A DNA stretch of 64,000 nt from Undaria pinnatifida (GCA_012845835.1 JABAKD010000013.1:1448501-1512500); one strand, 5' to 3'; counted from the first letter of the stretch, positions 11,329-22,312 are shown. Notes: a model not told the origin generated them from the letters alone. Made by a program: numbers and translations.

Positions 11329-11634
11329 CCGATCGCCGCGGTGGCGTATCAGGTTATCCTCAAGCTTGGTATAGGTCAGTTTCGTGAGTTCGAGCCCCGC
11401 CGAGCGCATACTCGTATAAATTCGCTGAGATTTTTTCTTGTGCACAAACTGACTTGCGGAAAGCGCGAGAGCGTGAGTTAGCAACACTCGATGAAAAATC
11501 GACAAGCAGTGGGATTGCTGAACCCTATGCGGGATAAAAAAATTGAAGGCAAGAACCGGAGGGGAGAAGGGACGACACCTGTGACCACGGCTTGTCCAGA
11601 AGCTGGAAAGTAAAAGTGCGAGGGAAAAAAAAGC
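11329..11634 (+). mobile_element. tRNA-derived SINE, copy A
   Basis: The head (11329-11407) has RNA polymerase III box-like elements: GGTGGCGTATCAGG (A-box region) and GAGTTCGAGCCCCGCC (B-box). A roughly 230-bp unrelated body follows, ending in an A-rich tail. Copies with the same order of head and body lie inverted at 54597-54882 and 57538-57844. A functional tRNA is excluded because the cloverleaf is imperfect and the copies share the body beyond the tRNA-like part. Such elements are copied by a LINE's RT. Confidence 0.85.
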
Positions 11635-11639
11635 ACCTA

Positions 11640-12730
11640 CTGTAGTCTAGTGAATTGACGACTATCAGCACGCGTAGTACATGCACGGCTACTAGCGCTT
11701 CTACGACATAGACATCCATACATGCTGCTGTATGTGAACCAAACCTCGAGCACCTGCATGCACTATGAGCCAGTGAGGAATGACTGCGTCGGGGAGCTTT
11801 GTACACTATGGTGGGCATGCGATGACTGGCAGATCAGTACCCGGATACGGTAGGCAACGACGACCCACGTGATATTACGCCGTATCTATTATATACACTC
11901 CACGATGTATGCTAACTTCGAGCACCTACACGAACGCATGATGCAATCGAGCGCCGACGAGGGTACATTCCTACGTTTCCAATTGATAGGGTATCTCCTC
12001 GACTATCTTCTCCACGCGGATTTGTGCACGGCTACTACAGTAGACTACCTGGTACACATTTGCATTTTTTGCGCCGAACATCAGGTAGAACACGTATCGG
12101 AATTCATGGGGTCGGTTATACGAGCGGGAATCGGGTAAAACAATCATCATACTTCGTGGCATGCGATAGCGAGCAGATTGAGCAGACCGATATTTACTCG
12201 AATCTGATGTGCGGCATACATCCATGCAAGACCACCAGTACTTATGCATGTACTGTACGAGGTACGTGCTGTATGCCGGGCATTCTCGCGCACCCGCACC
12301 ATGACAGGGTGTGTGGTAACGAGGATATCTACACTACGCACCTTCTTACTATTACTAGACTTCCGCAACCAACAAGCGAAATCAGGTGACCAATATTCAT
12401 GCAAGACTACCGGTACAGATATTACCTGTATAGATATTACCTACGGGCGGGCATCGAGTCGAACGTGCATTTGGGGATCGAGTTGAACATGCATAAATAC
12501 AATAGCTCACTGCTAAAAGCAAGGATTAGTCCATGGGGTCGGCACGAGGTGTAATGCTGTATGCCTAGTCAGCTTGGAGCACCTGCAGGCACACCTGATA
12601 ATATGGGTTTGCGATGACGAGAGTATATCCCTACCCAACTAAACGCCATAACCAACAAGCAGCGGCAGGCGAAGAACATGCGTGCGCGACTACAGGTACA
12701 TATGTTTTACACCGACGGGCACCGGGTAGA
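11640..12730. repeat. Diverged repeat-rich interval
   Basis: Recurring words (GAGCACCTGCATGCAC, CATGCAAGAC, CTACAGGTACAT) and CATGCA-rich segments suggest an old tandem family related to 7620-8010. No open frame longer than about 120 codons, and none with family features. Confidence 0.35.
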
Positions 12731-13322
12731 ACCTCATGCATATGATGACTGACTGGTGAGCATGGAGTACTTGATGGGGTTGGTTGCACCGTCGGCACCA
12801 TGGTATCGGTTCTCTCGTGTATACCACATTCTGTCGTCCCTTATTTGGACACCGTGTGCAGCGGCTGGCGACCACCGCAGCCCCGCGGACCCCCCATCTC
12901 CGAGATGCATGCCTTTCACTACTACACGTACCTGTAACAACTGCAATACTATTTTGTTGATGCTATAATATGCCTGTGTTGCTATAGTCTAGTTCCTTTG
13001 CAAGCCTTTCCCCGCTACACGTAAAATTATTACGGTATTAGTCTACTGCTTCATGTTATGATATGCTATTTTAACATAATTGCTTCGTTGTTCGTTATGA
13101 TTTAATGTTAATCGGACGGGGTGCATACTTCTGTCTCTGTCTAGGGGGCAAGACGTGACAAGTCACCCCACTTCGCTACGGGTAGCAGGCCCACGTGACG
13201 AAGGATAAATTCTGCGCACTAGTAAGATACGACGCGTCGCGACGACCTGCAGGATAAATCCATCTACAAACACGAATACCGCGGCAAATGAGAAGCATGT
13301 GCGAGACTTTATCCTCGTGCAT
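12731..13322. other. No gene recognised
   Basis: Short minus-strand frames at 12734-12946 have no family features. The AT-rich stretch 12960-13110 shows no pattern I can name. Confidence 0.35.
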
Positions 13323-13915
13323 ACCGAAACCAACCCGTTCGGACTCTGCTACGCGAGGCTTGCCGCTCGCCTCTCGTCAGGGTGGCCGACTAGGCACTCA
13401 CCCACACTAAACCTCTTAGAGCATATAGACACGGGACCCAATTGGTGTCTACCACGGCCCCTTACATGTCTATTGTGACCGGGGCCATAGCTGATCATCG
13501 CCTACCGAAGGTCTCAACCCAGACGACGGACTCAGCCATCACGCCCCCGCTGTATGAATTGTCGATCTCGTCATGTCTAGGGGTTCACCGTTTTCCTCGC
13601 TTAATCGTATTGTGGACAGGTTTGTTTGTCTAGGATGCAACAAAGGTGAACAAAAAGCGTCTTCGCCCATCTTTCGCTGAACAACAGAGGGTGGGTTCGG
13701 TGCTAACACATGGAACATGAGTGGGATGTGCCAAGACAGGCTGCCGAAGATCACTTCACCTACAGTGCGACCATCTGGCACATAAGACGTACCTGTAAGA
13801 CGACTGCGCTCGTACACACCGAAACCAATCCGTTCGGACTCTGCTTAGCAAAGCTTACCGCACGACCCCCAGGGTGACGGACTCGGCACTCACTCACTCA
13901 TATCAAACTTCTTAC
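13323..13915 (+). repeat. Pair of diverged direct repeats, about 95 bp each
   Basis: 13323-13420 and 13818-13915 share ACCGAAACCAA.CCGTTCGGACT, followed by CAGGGTG, GGCACTCAC and CTTCTTA-like words. The spacing is 495 bp. They could be remnants of short terminal repeats, but I found no TG..CA ends or target duplication. Confidence 0.5.
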
Positions 13916-14281
13916 AACAAAATCGCCCGTCTAAGTGGTTAAGATTATGTCACCACTCATGTGAAACCTCGGGACCGCCGTTACCACTCAACCCACAACG
14001 GGGTGCAAGTCCGACGCATATCGAGGGCACCGGCGGCCTATTGTCCGCTCTCTCATTTCTCGTTCTTTAGAGCTGAGTGGCGTGGGCTTTATTGGAGTAC
14101 CTCGGGGGTTGCCTAGGTCATCATGTGGTATAGCATGTCAAGGTGGGAGCCGTCGATGTGCCCTCGGAAGCAGTCGTGAAACGGGTACAAGTATACATAT
14201 ATATTATCGTTGTCTCCGCCGAAGAAGGAAGGGCACTCTGAACATGCACACTCGAAGACAACTAGAAGTGCAAGAGAAGTA
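13916..14281. other. Flank of the Ty3 element: fragment of an older TE
   Basis: No gene. The last 50 bases (CACTCTGAACATGC followed by CACTCGAAGA) match the arms at 37250-37300 and 43170-43210. The Ty3 element has therefore inserted into a copy of that older repeat, whose other half continues at 26349. Confidence 0.55.
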
Positions 14282-14540
14282 ATACGGCCTCGAAAGGCCT
14301 GTAGGTATCCGAATTTGAGATCATTTGGATGGGTTTCGTATGATAAGGTTGGCGTTTTATATTCGGGAAAGTTAGGAAGTAGATCGGAGGCACGCGCCTC
14401 CGATCTCAAAAGCTATCCCGGGCTCTGGTGGAAACGAATAAAGCTACATCTCTACCGAGGAACGAAAGTGAGTACTTTTCTAGGATCTGCTCAATTGGCA
14501 GACCTGCAGGGGGCACTCTGTGTCCCCCACCTTTAATTTA
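14282..14540 (+). repeat. 5' LTR of the Ty3-like element (tip damaged)
   Basis: Matches 26087-26345 along its whole length with scattered changes. It contains an inverted pair (GGAGGCACG / CGCGCCTCC) and an AATAAA near 14440 that could serve polyadenylation. Its first bases lack the TGTTAAG seen in the 3' copy. Confidence 0.9.
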
Positions 14541-14545
14541 TTATG

Positions 14546-14558
14546 TGGCGTCGACGAG
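14546..14558 (+). promoter_or_regulatory. Candidate tRNA primer-binding site
   Basis: TGGCGTCGACGAG begins five bases after the 5' LTR repeat ends. Its complement would end CCA, as a tRNA 3' end does. The matching tRNA is not known to me and the short gap is unusual, so this is tentative. Confidence 0.35.
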
Positions 14559-14738
14559 CTTGATATGCTATTGTGGCAGCGTTCCTTCAATCTCTCCGAT
14601 TTTCTTTTCGTAGCGATTTTGCTTTTGCTTTCCATCGAGCCCACAACCCCTGTTCCTTCTCGGGTGGCTTCTCAATGGAGGGAGCGCCCTTCCTCCTACA
14701 ACGGCGACCACAACAGCAGTGAGTTGGCAGGGGCCCCT

Positions 14739-14940
14739 CCTGTTGGTCGCCGGGCACGTACCACACGGACGACACCTTCCAAGTACGTGCGGACGACACT
14801 GCTCTGCGGAGCACACCCCTCGTCTCGAATTTTGGTCCCTCCTGTTGGTTGCTGGGCACGCACCACACAGAGGACACCTTCCGAGTACGTGCGGACGACA
14901 CTGCTCTTCGGAGCACAATCCTCGTCCCGACATTTGGTCG
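14739..14940 (+). repeat. 102-bp tandem duplication in the Ty3 leader
   Basis: Units starting at 14739 and 14841 share CCTGTTGG, GACACCTTCC and GTACGTGCGGACGACACTGC. It is non-coding leader sequence between the LTR and gag. Confidence 0.7.
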
Positions 14941-15959
14941 CATCAGTTCACCGCCAGCTGGTCATAGACCACTCCGCAGTGGAACTGCCCGAGCCCCACC
15001 CATCAGACTTGTTTGCTCCGCGCTCTGCCAGCATGTAGCACAGCACATCTCCGCGAGTTGCCAGCACAAGCCCCAAGATCGGCCATCGACTTGTACTTTT
15101 TTTTGCGCTTTGGGGCTCGGAGGCATATGCACGACACGCCACGGACAAGCATACTGGAATCAACCCTTCGAATGACCTTCGACGGGGACTTCGCTTGCTG
15201 AGAGAGCCCATCGACCAGCATACACCTTTGCTGTCGGAGCCAGACCGCCCTTCGCGAGACCCCCTTGGACTACGGGCACCGTGCTCTAGGAGCTCATGTC
15301 GGGGCTCCTTCCTTGTGATCCTACCTGGGAAGGAACAGGCGGTGCTCGTGGAATGTTTGGGCTTTTTCGTTTGGCGAATTTTCCAGTACACGCGTTATCG
15401 TATGGGTTTCAGTACATACGTCGAACTAGTCCGTCTTGTGCGTCGAACAAACAGCTGTTCCCTTTCTGCCGAAATTAGTACAAGCTACTAATTTGACGCA
15501 CCTCGGACCCCTCTCCGATCTTTCTCGATCAACAGCGTTCTACTACTGCTGTGCGTCACGTAGCTTCAACCACCATCATTTTTGTAGAGGTGCCAACTAC
15601 AGTGCCGCACAACGGGTTCGCTGTCAATGCCTGCCATATACCGCCGGATTCTCTGCTGTAGAAGTCACTGTACAGCAGCCAAGCCGCCTACTTTGCTCCT
15701 GCCCATCCACCACATAGCTCGACCCTTCACTGCCCCAGCGTCCACAGTTACAGCACCGCAGCTCTGACACCCTCCACCGCTGTGCGAGTGCTCCTTACAA
15801 GTTTGGTTCGAGAGTTTTTTTTTCGTCCTGGCCCCCCCGTGACTAGAACTTGAACCTAGTGAACGCTGAATATCTCTGCTGGCTTTTTTGGGCAAGGCTG
15901 TTGGTGTGTGCGATGCCCTATATTCCACCATTCATGGGTACGCGGGGACTACAATACCA
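14941..15959. other. Ty3 leader, no recognisable gene
   Basis: Frames on both strands are short and Ser/Arg/Pro-rich with no family motif. A leader of more than 2 kb is long for a Ty3 element and probably holds inserted or duplicated DNA. Confidence 0.4.
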
Positions 15960-16907
15960 CTTTCTGCGTATGCACAGCTGTGACAGTGCGGCACTCTGCA
16001 CTGCTGTCAACGTAACTGTCCCTTTTTCGGTGCGAGTGGGTACGGTTTTTTTTTTCAGCTGTCCGGGAGTAAGGCCGTCTTCCTGCCGGTACATGTGCTG
16101 CCCCTCCACAATGCCGCTAGGATAAATGCAGCATTTTTGTTTTTGCAGCTGTCACGGCGGGTATTGCCAGTTGAAATGCGGTTTACAGTTGGCGGAGATG
16201 CTGAGCACTATACTACTGTGGGCGCAAACGCTGCCTTTCTGCTGCTGTTGGTACATGTGCTGCCCTTCACAATAATGCTAGGGTCTACGCTGTTTTTTTT
16301 TTCTTCTTCTTCTCTGCACATGTTCGGACAGCTACTGCCCGTTACAGAGCGCTTACTAGACAGTTCGCGGAGATACTGCGCTTCCCAGTATTTAAGAGTG
16401 CAGTGGAGATCAGCCCGTTTGATGCGGTACCTGTGGGGGCAAACAGCCTTTCTATTCGGCTGTGGGCGTACACAATTTTCTACAGCTGGTGTTGGTACTA
16501 CACTACCCATCTTGGTGCGGTTGAAATTGTCGTTACTTGTTAACACAGCAGTGATACTGCAGCAATCAGCACTACGGTAGGTGCGACCGTCCCCTATTAG
16601 TGCGGTCGGGGGAAACTACGTCGTTTGGGGGGTTATACTGCCCATTCTTTATACGGTTGGTGCGACGAGTGTCAGCGTGTTGGGTGACCTTTCACTGTGC
16701 TGCCCCCCTACACTACACCTAGGTTAAATGCTGCCTGTTTTGGTGCGATGAGTGTCGGCGCGTTGGGCGACCCTTCACTGTGCTTCCACCCCTACACTAC
16801 ACCCAGGTTAAATGCTGCCCGTTTTGGTGCGATGAGTGTCGGCGTGTTGGGCGACTCTTCACTGTGCTTCCACCCCTACACTACACCTAGGTTAAATGCT
16901 GCCTGTC
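15960..16907 (+). repeat. Tandem repeats in the Ty3 leader, ending in three 83-bp units
   Basis: The right part is a clear array: units start near 16657, 16740 and 16824 with TTGGTGCGA-GAGTGTC and end with GGTTAAATGCTGCC. Older related units (GGTACATGTGCTGCCC near 16088 and 16248) extend the array leftward with more divergence. The array stops just before the gag start codon. Confidence 0.75.
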
Positions 16908-16922
16908 TTGACAACAAGCAAC

Positions 16923-19014
16923 ATGTCTACCAGTGAGAAAGCGGGCTACCCGGGGCAGGCTGAGGTCTTCCACGCACCCCAACCTGGATGCCCACGTGAC
17001 AGGGAGAGCGCGCTCGAGATGCCGCGACTCGAGACGGGGGGAACCACCGGTGGCGGGTTCCGGTGACGAGACAGAAGACGGAGCACCATACCTCCACTCG
17101 TTCCCACCAACCAAGAGGGTCGATTCGCCGGTTCGTGCTGAGAAGAAGACGGACCAACCCCCACCGGACTCGGGGGCGTCTCGACGCCAGCTCTCGCCAG
17201 CCCCGGGAGAGCGCCACCAGCTGCCCCCGCCCGCGCTCGACAGGGCACCACCGCCGCCACCTGGGCTCTCCGCGCTCGACAGAGCGCCACCCCCAGAGCT
17301 CCCGGGACCGGGGCGCCCATGCTGCCCCCTTGGACTTGGCATACGCGGCGGCGCGGGCCCAGCGGGCGCTCGACGACGCCAACCAGACGATAGCACGCCG
17401 ACGTCGGTTTGACGAAGATATCGAGCAGGCGAAGACCGCTGCACGGAAGGCGTCCCTGGTAGCAAAGAGGGCGCAACAAGCCCTCGCCCAATCAGTTGCG
17501 GCGGCTACGGCGGGAGCTACCGCGGTCCCCTTGCCTTCGTAGCGCCCGCAGGGTGTCGCATCCCAGCTACCACGACCCGGGGACGACGCCTTCTTCAAGG
17601 GCACCGTCGTGTGCATGGCGTCTGCACCGAGGGTAGACTTCCCCTCAGCGTTGGCGACCGCGGTGGTGGAAACGGCCTGCGCCCTCCTCCCGTCAGAGAG
17701 GCCGGCGTCGCGGCAAGCGGACGTCCTCAGTGGAAGCGGCCTGGGCTCGCGTGGATTGTACGCCCTATGCTAGACAGACGAGAGCCGCCCCGACCCTTGC
17801 CCTCGTTAAGGCCCTGATGATAGCCCACGACGAGGACCCCTACCCTGTCTTTTGGCCGAACCCCGGAGGAAGAGTTGGCAGAACGAAACCGGGGAAAATG
17901 TCGCGACAGTCGCGACCGCGGGGACCGCAACCGTGGGGGTGGCGGCAAAAATGGTGGGGGTGGCGACCACCACCACTGCCGCGGGGGTGACAGCGCATCG
18001 AGTGCTGGTGTGCCTGAGGGCGCCGCCGAGGGGGCAACTTTGGTCCAACAACCGGGACAGTTGGCCGCAGCCCTGGCGGAGGCAACAGAGGGCGGAGGGA
18101 TGGCGCGAGAGGACGTTCAGCGTGGGACGGCTCGTCAACTTCCTCCCGATCGTCCTCGTCCTCGAGCACGAACCACAGCGAGGTGGTCGTGGTAACAGGC
18201 TAAAAGTGTCAAGAGCCATGGCAGGAGGAGCATCTGCCTGAGGCTTTCACCCTCCTGTTGCGTCTGCTGATCACGCACTTTGACGGGGTTGACACGGAGG
18301 AGGGCTACACTAAGTTGCATACTTTTGGAATGTGTAACGGCATGCCGTTTTCTGATTTCAGTGGAGTTTCGCGTACTTATGCCGACCGCTACGGGGAGTG
18401 AGCGTGTTTTGTCTCCGGGGACGGATGTGGTGTTGGAGGTGGTTCGGGTGGCGGCGAATGAGCAATTTCCGGCTCTCCTGCCTGCGTTGTACCCTGGTTC
18501 GAAGGCAACAAACCCGTGGCCATACGCCTCGTTGGATGCTATGTAGCGGGCTTTTAGTGACTAATAAGACACCTGCCGTCAACGGCGAAACATTTTTTTT
18601 TCGCTCCCTGTTTCTTCTCCGGGAGCGTGGCCATTCGCCCTGCCGGGGCCCCGGCCCGCCGATCATGGGCGCGGCCAGGGCCGAGTGCCGTCCCAGTCGC
18701 TTTCGTGGCAGACGGGATCGAGCCATCATTCAACTGTCACGCCCATCGATGATTCATCTGACCCTTGGCTTGACCACACATTGAACTGCTGGCCGATAGA
18801 AGAGCATCATTATGCAGAAGTTTCCGCCGTTAAGGCCTCGTTTAAGACAGACGACCCTCCCCTTTGGAGCGGCCTCCTTTCACCTCGCGCTAATGCCCTC
18901 CGAGAAAACCGGGGGCTTTGCCTCAACTGCCTCGAAGACAACCATTCCTTCAAGCATTGTAGGCATCCTTTAATTACTGCGAGTGGCTGCTTGAGGCCAA
19001 CTCGGCGACGATGA
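16923..19014 (+). pseudogene. Ty3 gag with capsid-like region and CCHC zinc knuckle
   Basis: The likely start is ATG 16923 (MSTSEKAGYPGQAEVF). That frame stops at 17064 and coding sense passes through other frames: a Pro-rich stretch, an Ala/Arg helical segment near 17330-17500 (ARRRRFDEDIEQAKTAARKA), then a capsid-like block at 18255-18545 with a frameshift near 18361 (THFDGVDTEEGYTKLHTFG, then GSERVLSPGTDVVLEVVR). At 18919-18960 the residues CLNCLEDNHSFKHC give a textbook C-x2-C-x4-H-x4-C knuckle, which binds the element's RNA in Ty3 Gag. Several frameshifts make it inactive. The long minus-strand frames here are shadows. Confidence 0.8.
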
Positions 19015-20348
19015 CGCACACCGACGTTGACAAACACGCATGGTCTGCGACCGCCGAGACGACAAATCTTCTCGCCCGAACAACCACAAGAAAAATCGTC
19101 GCCATCTTTCAGGATCAGGGCCAGGTAGACTGTCACAACGATGCCACATAGACGTCGGATCACCATGGTGATATCCTGCGCTCGCCCGCCTCTTCTGCCT
19201 CCGCTCCCGCTTCTCGAATGCGCTTTGGAGCCGCCCACAACCCAGGCGAAAAAAATTTGCGCGCCAACCTGGCACATTCCGTAACGACAATCGACAGCTC
19301 GACGGCGATACGGCACCGTCGACAACACTGTCGGCGGGTACCTATTTCGTTTTCAAAAGATGCTCTTGTTCTGTTGCTAGCCTGTCCAGTAACGCAGCAC
19401 AGATTGCCTCTGTCAAGAGCCCACGGGCTCCTACGCCGTCTGCGGACGATTCTCACGGCGTAGTACCGGTGGCGGAAACTAGCGCTTCAAGCGTGGTTTC
19501 CTCCAGCCAGGTAATGTTTTTTCTTTCCTTTCTTTCTTTTTCGACGGCGAGAACGCGCGCTTTCAGCGACGTTCCCCTCGGTCATGGTCTGAGTTCGGCA
19601 ACGGGAACCGCGCTTCCAGCGCCGTTTCCCTCAGCCGCGGCATAAACTCAGCAATGGGGGTGCGCGCTCCAAACGCCGCCCCCATCAACCATGGCACGGG
19701 AGCCTGCGCTTTGCGCGCTCCCCCCCTAGGTACGCGCCGCGCAATAATATAGCTGCAGCGACGGCGCGTCGCCTTTTTACGCGTGTGTGTTCATCCCCCC
19801 CTCTCCCTGACCAGGCGGTGGCGGTCGGTTTGAGGTGTGGGACGGTCGACCCTCGAAACACTTTTTCTGACCACGAGGTGGCGGTCGATTTGAGGTGTGG
19901 GAAGGCCAACACTAAAACACCGAGATCTTTTGCGAGGCTCGATCCCGTGTTTGCTCGCGATAAGAGCGGGCGCTCTGTCCTTTTTTCCATCAAGGAGGAG
20001 TCGACAAGATTAGCTACCTCGTCTCCCTTCTCCAAGAGACATAACGGAAGAGAGCCTCCTCGGGTAAAGATATTATTGCCTTGCCCGAGTCCCGCTCCAG
20101 AAGACGCCCACAGGGTTTACGGACCCTGCTTCGTCTTTTAACACGCTAACCCACGTGTTTCAGGATACGTCTGCCCCAGTGGCACAGGAAGAAGATCCGA
20201 CACTGCGCGACGGGCCAGTGATGACTCCACGGCCTCCAGCCTGATCAGCTGGACGCTATTCCCGTAAATTTACGGAAGAATTGCGCCTTTCGTCAAGCAG
20301 AAACAGCTCAGAGCCCCTGCCCCTTCGGGCGCAGTTAGAGCAGTTTTC
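19015..20348 (+). other. Degraded gag-pol linker; no protease or RT motif seen
   Basis: Frames are short and Ser/Thr/Ala-rich. I looked for a D-S/T-G protease site and for RT boxes including Y-x-DD and found none. Pyrimidine-rich runs near 19510-19545 and a duplicated phrase near 19805 and 19872 (GAGGTGTGGGA) are the only structure noted. Confidence 0.4.
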
Positions 20349-20945
20349 TTGCGATTATACGCCAAGAAGCGAAGAGGCCACGAGGCGAGAAACCGTGGGT
20401 TCGGACTCGCGTTGTGCTCCCGAGGCCTGGTGTTCTTGAGGGGGACACTACAGGCCCAAAGAGCCGAGGATTGGTGTTCTCAGACGGGGACATTGCAGAC
20501 CCAAATGCCCAACGAGGCTACCGACGGGTTGGCAACGTCGGTGTTAGACTCTTTTTCGGGTGCAATGAGGGCGGCTTCTTACGAGTTTCCGCCAGCGAGT
20601 GAGGAGGACCCGAGGGGAGAAACCCCGGGTTCGGACTCGCATCTTGCTCCCGAGGCCTGGTGCTCCCGCAAGGGGACATTATAGGCCCAAATAGCCGAGG
20701 ACTGGTGTTCCCAGAAGGGGACATTGCAGACCCACAAATGTCCAACGAGGCTACCGACGGGTTGGCACCGTCGGTTTTTGCCATTTTTCGGGCGCAGTTA
20801 GAGCGGATTCTTGCGCTTTTCCGCCAACGAACGATGAATGACCCGAGGCGAGATACCACGGGTTCGGATTCGCGTCGTGCTCCCGAGGCCTGGTGTTTCC
20901 GGACGGGGACATTGCAGCCCCAAATTCCAACACGGCTTTTGACCC
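20349..20945 (+). repeat. 232-bp tandem repeat, about 2.5 copies, before the NADAR domain
   Basis: Markers ACC(G/C)(T/C)GGGTTCGGACTCGC-like recur at about 20390, 20622 and 20853. Shared phrases include CTCCCGAGGCCTGGTG and GGGGACATTGCAG. The period of 231-233 bp is not a multiple of three, so the copies lie in changing frames; translated, each unit gives EEDPRGETPGSDSHLAPEAW-like text in one frame. Confidence 0.75.
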
Positions 20946-21522
20946 TTCTCTCGAATACTCCACAGACAAAGTGGTGTTATTCTGGCAGTTCCAATCCTAT
21001 TTTCCACCGTGGTGCCCTTCGTCGTTTGCCGTGGACGACGTGCCATATTCTTGCGCGGAGCTGGACATGATGGCCGAAAAGACCAAGTTTTAGCAAGACC
21101 ATCAAGCAGTGGGGCTCATTATGTCGTCGCCTTGTCCAAGCACACGCAAACGCATCGGTCGAGGCGTGCGCAACTTTGATTCCGCTGTTGGAGACAGGGA
21201 GAAGCAAAACGCCGTGTCACCTAGCACCTACGCCAAATTTACGCAGAGCCCAGCCATGAAAAATCACCTTTTGAGCACTGGCAACAAATTTCTGGCAGAG
21301 GCTAGTCCTCCAGACACAGTGTGGGGTATAGGTCTCCAGGCGGACGACCCCCACGCCAAGGATCCACACAAGTGGAGAGGAAAACATTTGCTCGGTGAGG
21401 CACTCTCTGCCGTTCGCGAAGCAATTCGCGACAGCGAGAACGGTTCGCCACACCCGGCCTCCCCTCGTCGATTCCGCAGGCCCATCGGGAATGCTGGAAT
21501 CCACGAAATTTTGTCCGCTTAG
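20941..21522 (+). pseudogene. NADAR (YbiA/DUF1768-like) domain inside the Ty3 element
   Basis: One frame, interrupted only by TAG at 21091, follows the NADAR family from end to end. In order: VVLFWQFQSYFPPWCPSSFA (family F-S-N-F-P region), VDDVPYSCAELDMMAEKTKF (the Y-x-S-x-E-H-x-x-x-A-x-K block), IMSSPCPSTRKRIGRGVRNF, STYAKFTQSPAMKNHLLSTG, then KFLAEASPPDTVWGIGLQAD and WRGKHLLGEALSAVREAI. The last two are the conserved L-x-E-x-S-x-x-D-x-x-WG-G and W-G-x-N-x-LG-x-x-L-x-x-V/L-R-E motifs. YbiA-type proteins are N-glycosidases, and some NADAR members remove ADP-ribose from nucleic acid. The usual S-N-F and E-H are altered (Q-S-Y-F, E-L), so this copy is probably dead. A second TAG at 21520 separates it from the RNase H frame, which is the same frame. 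Confidence 0.82.
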
Positions 21523-21669
21523 CAGTCGCGCTTGGGGACCGCGGCCGGCGCTGACCAAGGCCCTCCTTCGGCCTATTTTTCGGGTTCACCCGCCGATCAA
21601 AGCCCGGAGGTTTTGGCGATAGCTTCTCGTGGCGCCTCAGACCGCGCACTGTCAGAACACGGCCCCTGT

Positions 21670-22085
21670 TTCGTCAAGGGTACTGTGACGCTTGATGACG
21701 TTTTGTTCACTATGAAAATCGCGTATATCAGTCGAGCAACGCTCGACTCGCAGAGGCACTGGACTCCTCTAGATTTGGGGACCTGCAGCATTGTTTGGGC
21801 TACCAAACACCTCGGAGGGTACTGTGGAGAACAAAGTTCCGCATATCCTCCGGCCACGAGACACAGGAGAGCACTGGCAAAGTGGGGACCCTCAATGCAC
21901 GAGTCCAGCGGTAGCTTGAGTTCGTCACCGCGTTCGATTGCACACTCGAGTACCGCAAAGGCAGCGCCAACGGCATCGCCGATTTTTCCGGCCCATTTTC
22001 CAGAGCCTGCTACGGAGTACGACCGCAGTGGCTTGAAAAAATTCAACCTCGTGGGGTTGACAAGCCCCAACCCCGTTGGAGATAG
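21670..22085 (+). pseudogene. Ty3 RNase H and connection remnant
   Basis: IAYISRATLDSQRHWTPLDL and SIVWATKHLGGY match the second half of Ty3 RNase H (Y-x-S-R-x-L-----Y/W-x-x-E). A frameshift follows. From 21915 a different frame reads LEFVTAFDCTLEYRKGSANG then IADFSGPFSRA, the usual F-x-I-x-Y-x-x-G-x-x-N-x-x-AD-x-S-R segment. Then the first frame returns (EPATEYDRSG, GIYLLRTRGL). A 504-codon open frame running through here is therefore partly out of sense. The catalytic N-terminal half with its first Asp is not visible. Confidence 0.75.
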
Positions 22086-22159
22086 CGGTATCTACCTCCT
22101 ACGGACCCGCGGGCTGCGCGCTCCCTCCTCGCCGATCCCAGGAGTCGGGTCGGGTGGAC

Positions 22160-22312
22160 TCGCGCCCCTCGCCAAAAGCACTGTCTTGGGTGGGCTCGTG
22201 ATCCACACCGAAAGCACTGCTTTGGGTGAAGTCGAACCCCTCGCCGAAAGCACTGTCTTAGGTGGGCTCGTGCCCCGCACTGAACATGCTGCCTTGGGTG
22301 GGCTGCCTCTCA
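22160..22312 (+). repeat. Four 36-39-bp coding repeats (STVLGGLVP motif)
   Basis: Between RNase H and integrase the frame repeats KSTVLGGLVIHT, ESTALGEVEPLA, ESTVLGGLVPRT and EHAALGGLPLTS. DNA phrases such as AGCACTGTCTT(G/A)GGTGGGCTCGTG recur. The period is a multiple of three, so the repeat stays in frame. Confidence 0.7.

Noticed and set aside
11329-11407. Candidate true tRNA gene
   Set aside because: Same sequence recurs at 54882 and 57844 with a shared non-tRNA body, and a full cloverleaf cannot be drawn; it is a SINE head.
13930-14030. Possible tRNA (TCTAAGTGGTTAAGAT and GGTGCAAGTCC)
   Set aside because: A- and B-box-like words exist but acceptor and T stems do not pair and the spacing is wrong.
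16887-17616. Long minus-strand ORFs (180-230 codons) opposite gag
   Set aside because: GC-rich shadow frames of the plus-strand gag, Arg/Gly/Ser-rich with no family motif.
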